This document shows positions 5,192-6,002 of a stretch of 6,002 nt of DNA, one piece after another; position 1 is the first letter of the stretch; each line of letters opens with the position of its first letter. The position numbers and the translations under genes are program-made. Origin of the DNA: an uncultured Coprococcus sp. (GTDB lineage Bacteria > Bacillota > Clostridia > Lachnospirales > Lachnospiraceae); NCBI GenBank assembly GCA_900557435.1, contig USSH01000166.1, positions 1 to 6,002 of the forward strand. Direction: 5' to 3'. The notes below the pieces were generated by a model. The model worked only from the letters and a program-made list of their open reading frames with translations. It was not told where the DNA came from and did not search any database.

Positions 5192-6002
5192 TTGAAGATT
5201 GAACGTTTAAGTGAAAATCAGATAAGATGCACACTCAACAAAGCAGATTTAAATGAAAAGAATCTCAAGCTTTCTGAACTTGCCTACGGCTCCCAGAAAG
5301 CAAGGGATTTATTTAGAGATATGATACAACAGGCTTCCGCAGAACTCGGATTTGAGATTGACGATACGCCTCTTATGGTAGAAGCTATTCCAGTATCTCC
5401 TGATTGCCTGATACTCATTGTCACCAAGGTGGAAGATCCAGAGGAGCTTGACACCAGATTCTCACGTTTTACAAAGGTGAACGAATACGATGTGGACGAT
5501 GAGGATGATGATTACGATGATTTAGATGAAGGTTATGATTACGATGACGATGACGACTTTGATGACACGGACGACAACGGCACGATCGCGCGAATTCAGA
5601 TAAGCGGTTCGGAAAATGTACCTGACGAGATAAAAAGAGCCCTTGAGGGCATTTTTAAGAATCTGCCAGGTATCTCTTCTGCATCAATCGATTCCTCATT
5701 TAAAAAGGAAGTTCACGAAACCACCAACAGAACTGATAAGGATTCTGACTCATCAGAAGTAACAGATACAGATGAAAATACAGATGAGCTGCCAAAGGTT
5801 CAGGCCCTGTATTCTTTCGACTCACTGTCAACCATTATCCGTGCCTCTAAGCAGATCGCATCATTTTATTTTAGTGACAACTGCCTATACAAGAACCCAG
5901 CAAACAACAGATACTATCTGCTTGTTTCAAACAGCAGCAACTCTGCGCACGAGCTTGCAAGGGTATGCAGTATCATCGGCGAATATGGCACTATGGAGGA
6001 GA
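5192..6002 (+). CDS. mecA: MecA-family ClpC adaptor protein, TTG start (3' end cut by window)
   Basis: The first 270 residues of a MecA/YpbH-family adaptor, which in Bacillus hands substrates such as ComK to the ClpC-ClpP protease and so restrains competence. The start MKIERLSENQIRCTL and the following LKLSELAYGS, LMVEAIPVSP and LIVTKVEDPEELDTRFS (to about residue 91) are the N-terminal substrate-binding domain. Residues 98-128 are extremely acidic (22 of 31 are Asp or Glu). A further linker to about 200 ends in a Ser/Thr/Asp-rich stretch. The C-terminal ClpC-binding domain starts near 203 (VQALYSFDSLSTIIRASKQI) and continues past the edge. At 270 residues or more it is longer than B. subtilis MecA (218), because of the linker. 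The TTG at 5192 is chosen because the family N-terminus begins there and AAAGGGGGG lies 8 nt upstream. With no competence genes in view, its substrates are unknown. Confidence 0.93.
   Translation, partial: MKIERLSENQIRCTLNKADLNEKNLKLSELAYGSQKARDLFRDMIQQASAELGFEIDDTPLMVEAIPVSPDCLILIVTKVEDPEELDTRFSRFTKVNEYDVDDEDDDYDDLDEGYDYDDDDDFDDTDDNGTIARIQISGSENVPDEIKRALEGIFKNLPGISSASIDSSFKKEVHETTNRTDKDSDSSEVTDTDENTDELPKVQALYSFDSLSTIIRASKQIASFYFSDNCLYKNPANNRYYLLVSNSSNSAHELARVCSIIGEYGTMEE

Overview
The window looks like chromosomal housekeeping DNA from a low-to-mid GC, Gram-positive anaerobe, most likely a clostridial (Lachnospiraceae-like) bacterium. The evidence is strong purine-rich Shine-Dalgarno sequences, sigma-A type promoters, a V-type (not F-type) ATPase cluster, CwlD-type and MecA-type proteins, and very AT-rich intergenic DNA. 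No phage, transposase, CRISPR, tRNA or rRNA was seen.

Layout. (1) Minus strand, 1-1312: the start of a V-type ATPase operon, with a sigma-A-like promoter at 1284-1312, a short stalk gene (ntpF, 885-1196) and the cytoplasmic part of subunit I (ntpI, 773 to the left edge). The two genes are separated by a 111-bp gap holding three tandem 22-bp repeats. (2) 1233-1967: a 735-bp stretch without a convincing gene. It holds an upstream palindrome, a long hairpin, a bidirectional terminator and a 60-bp-period tandem repeat array. (3) Minus strand, 1968-3665: an apparent two-gene transcript, tsaC/sua5 then rpiB, from a near-consensus promoter at 3637-3665. A GC-rich double-hairpin element lies between the genes. 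(4) Plus strand, 3769-4530: a membrane-anchored CwlD-like amidase, divergent from tsaC. (5) 4531-5191: a 660-bp AT-rich gap with a terminator hairpin oriented for minus-strand transcription and a possible small minus-strand RNA. (6) Plus strand, 5192 to the right edge: mecA, with a TTG start and a very acidic linker, cut by the window end.

The genes are not one pathway. They cover ion-motive ATPase assembly, tRNA t6A modification, pentose phosphate metabolism, cell wall or spore cortex processing, and ClpC adaptor function. The tsaC-rpiB neighbourhood recalls the ywlC-ywlF region of Bacillus. No undescribed multi-gene system is evident. The parts that deserve a second look are non-coding: the 60-bp array and its promoter-like plus-strand content, the 22-bp triplet inside the ATPase operon, the GC-rich double hairpin, and the possible small RNA downstream of cwlD.
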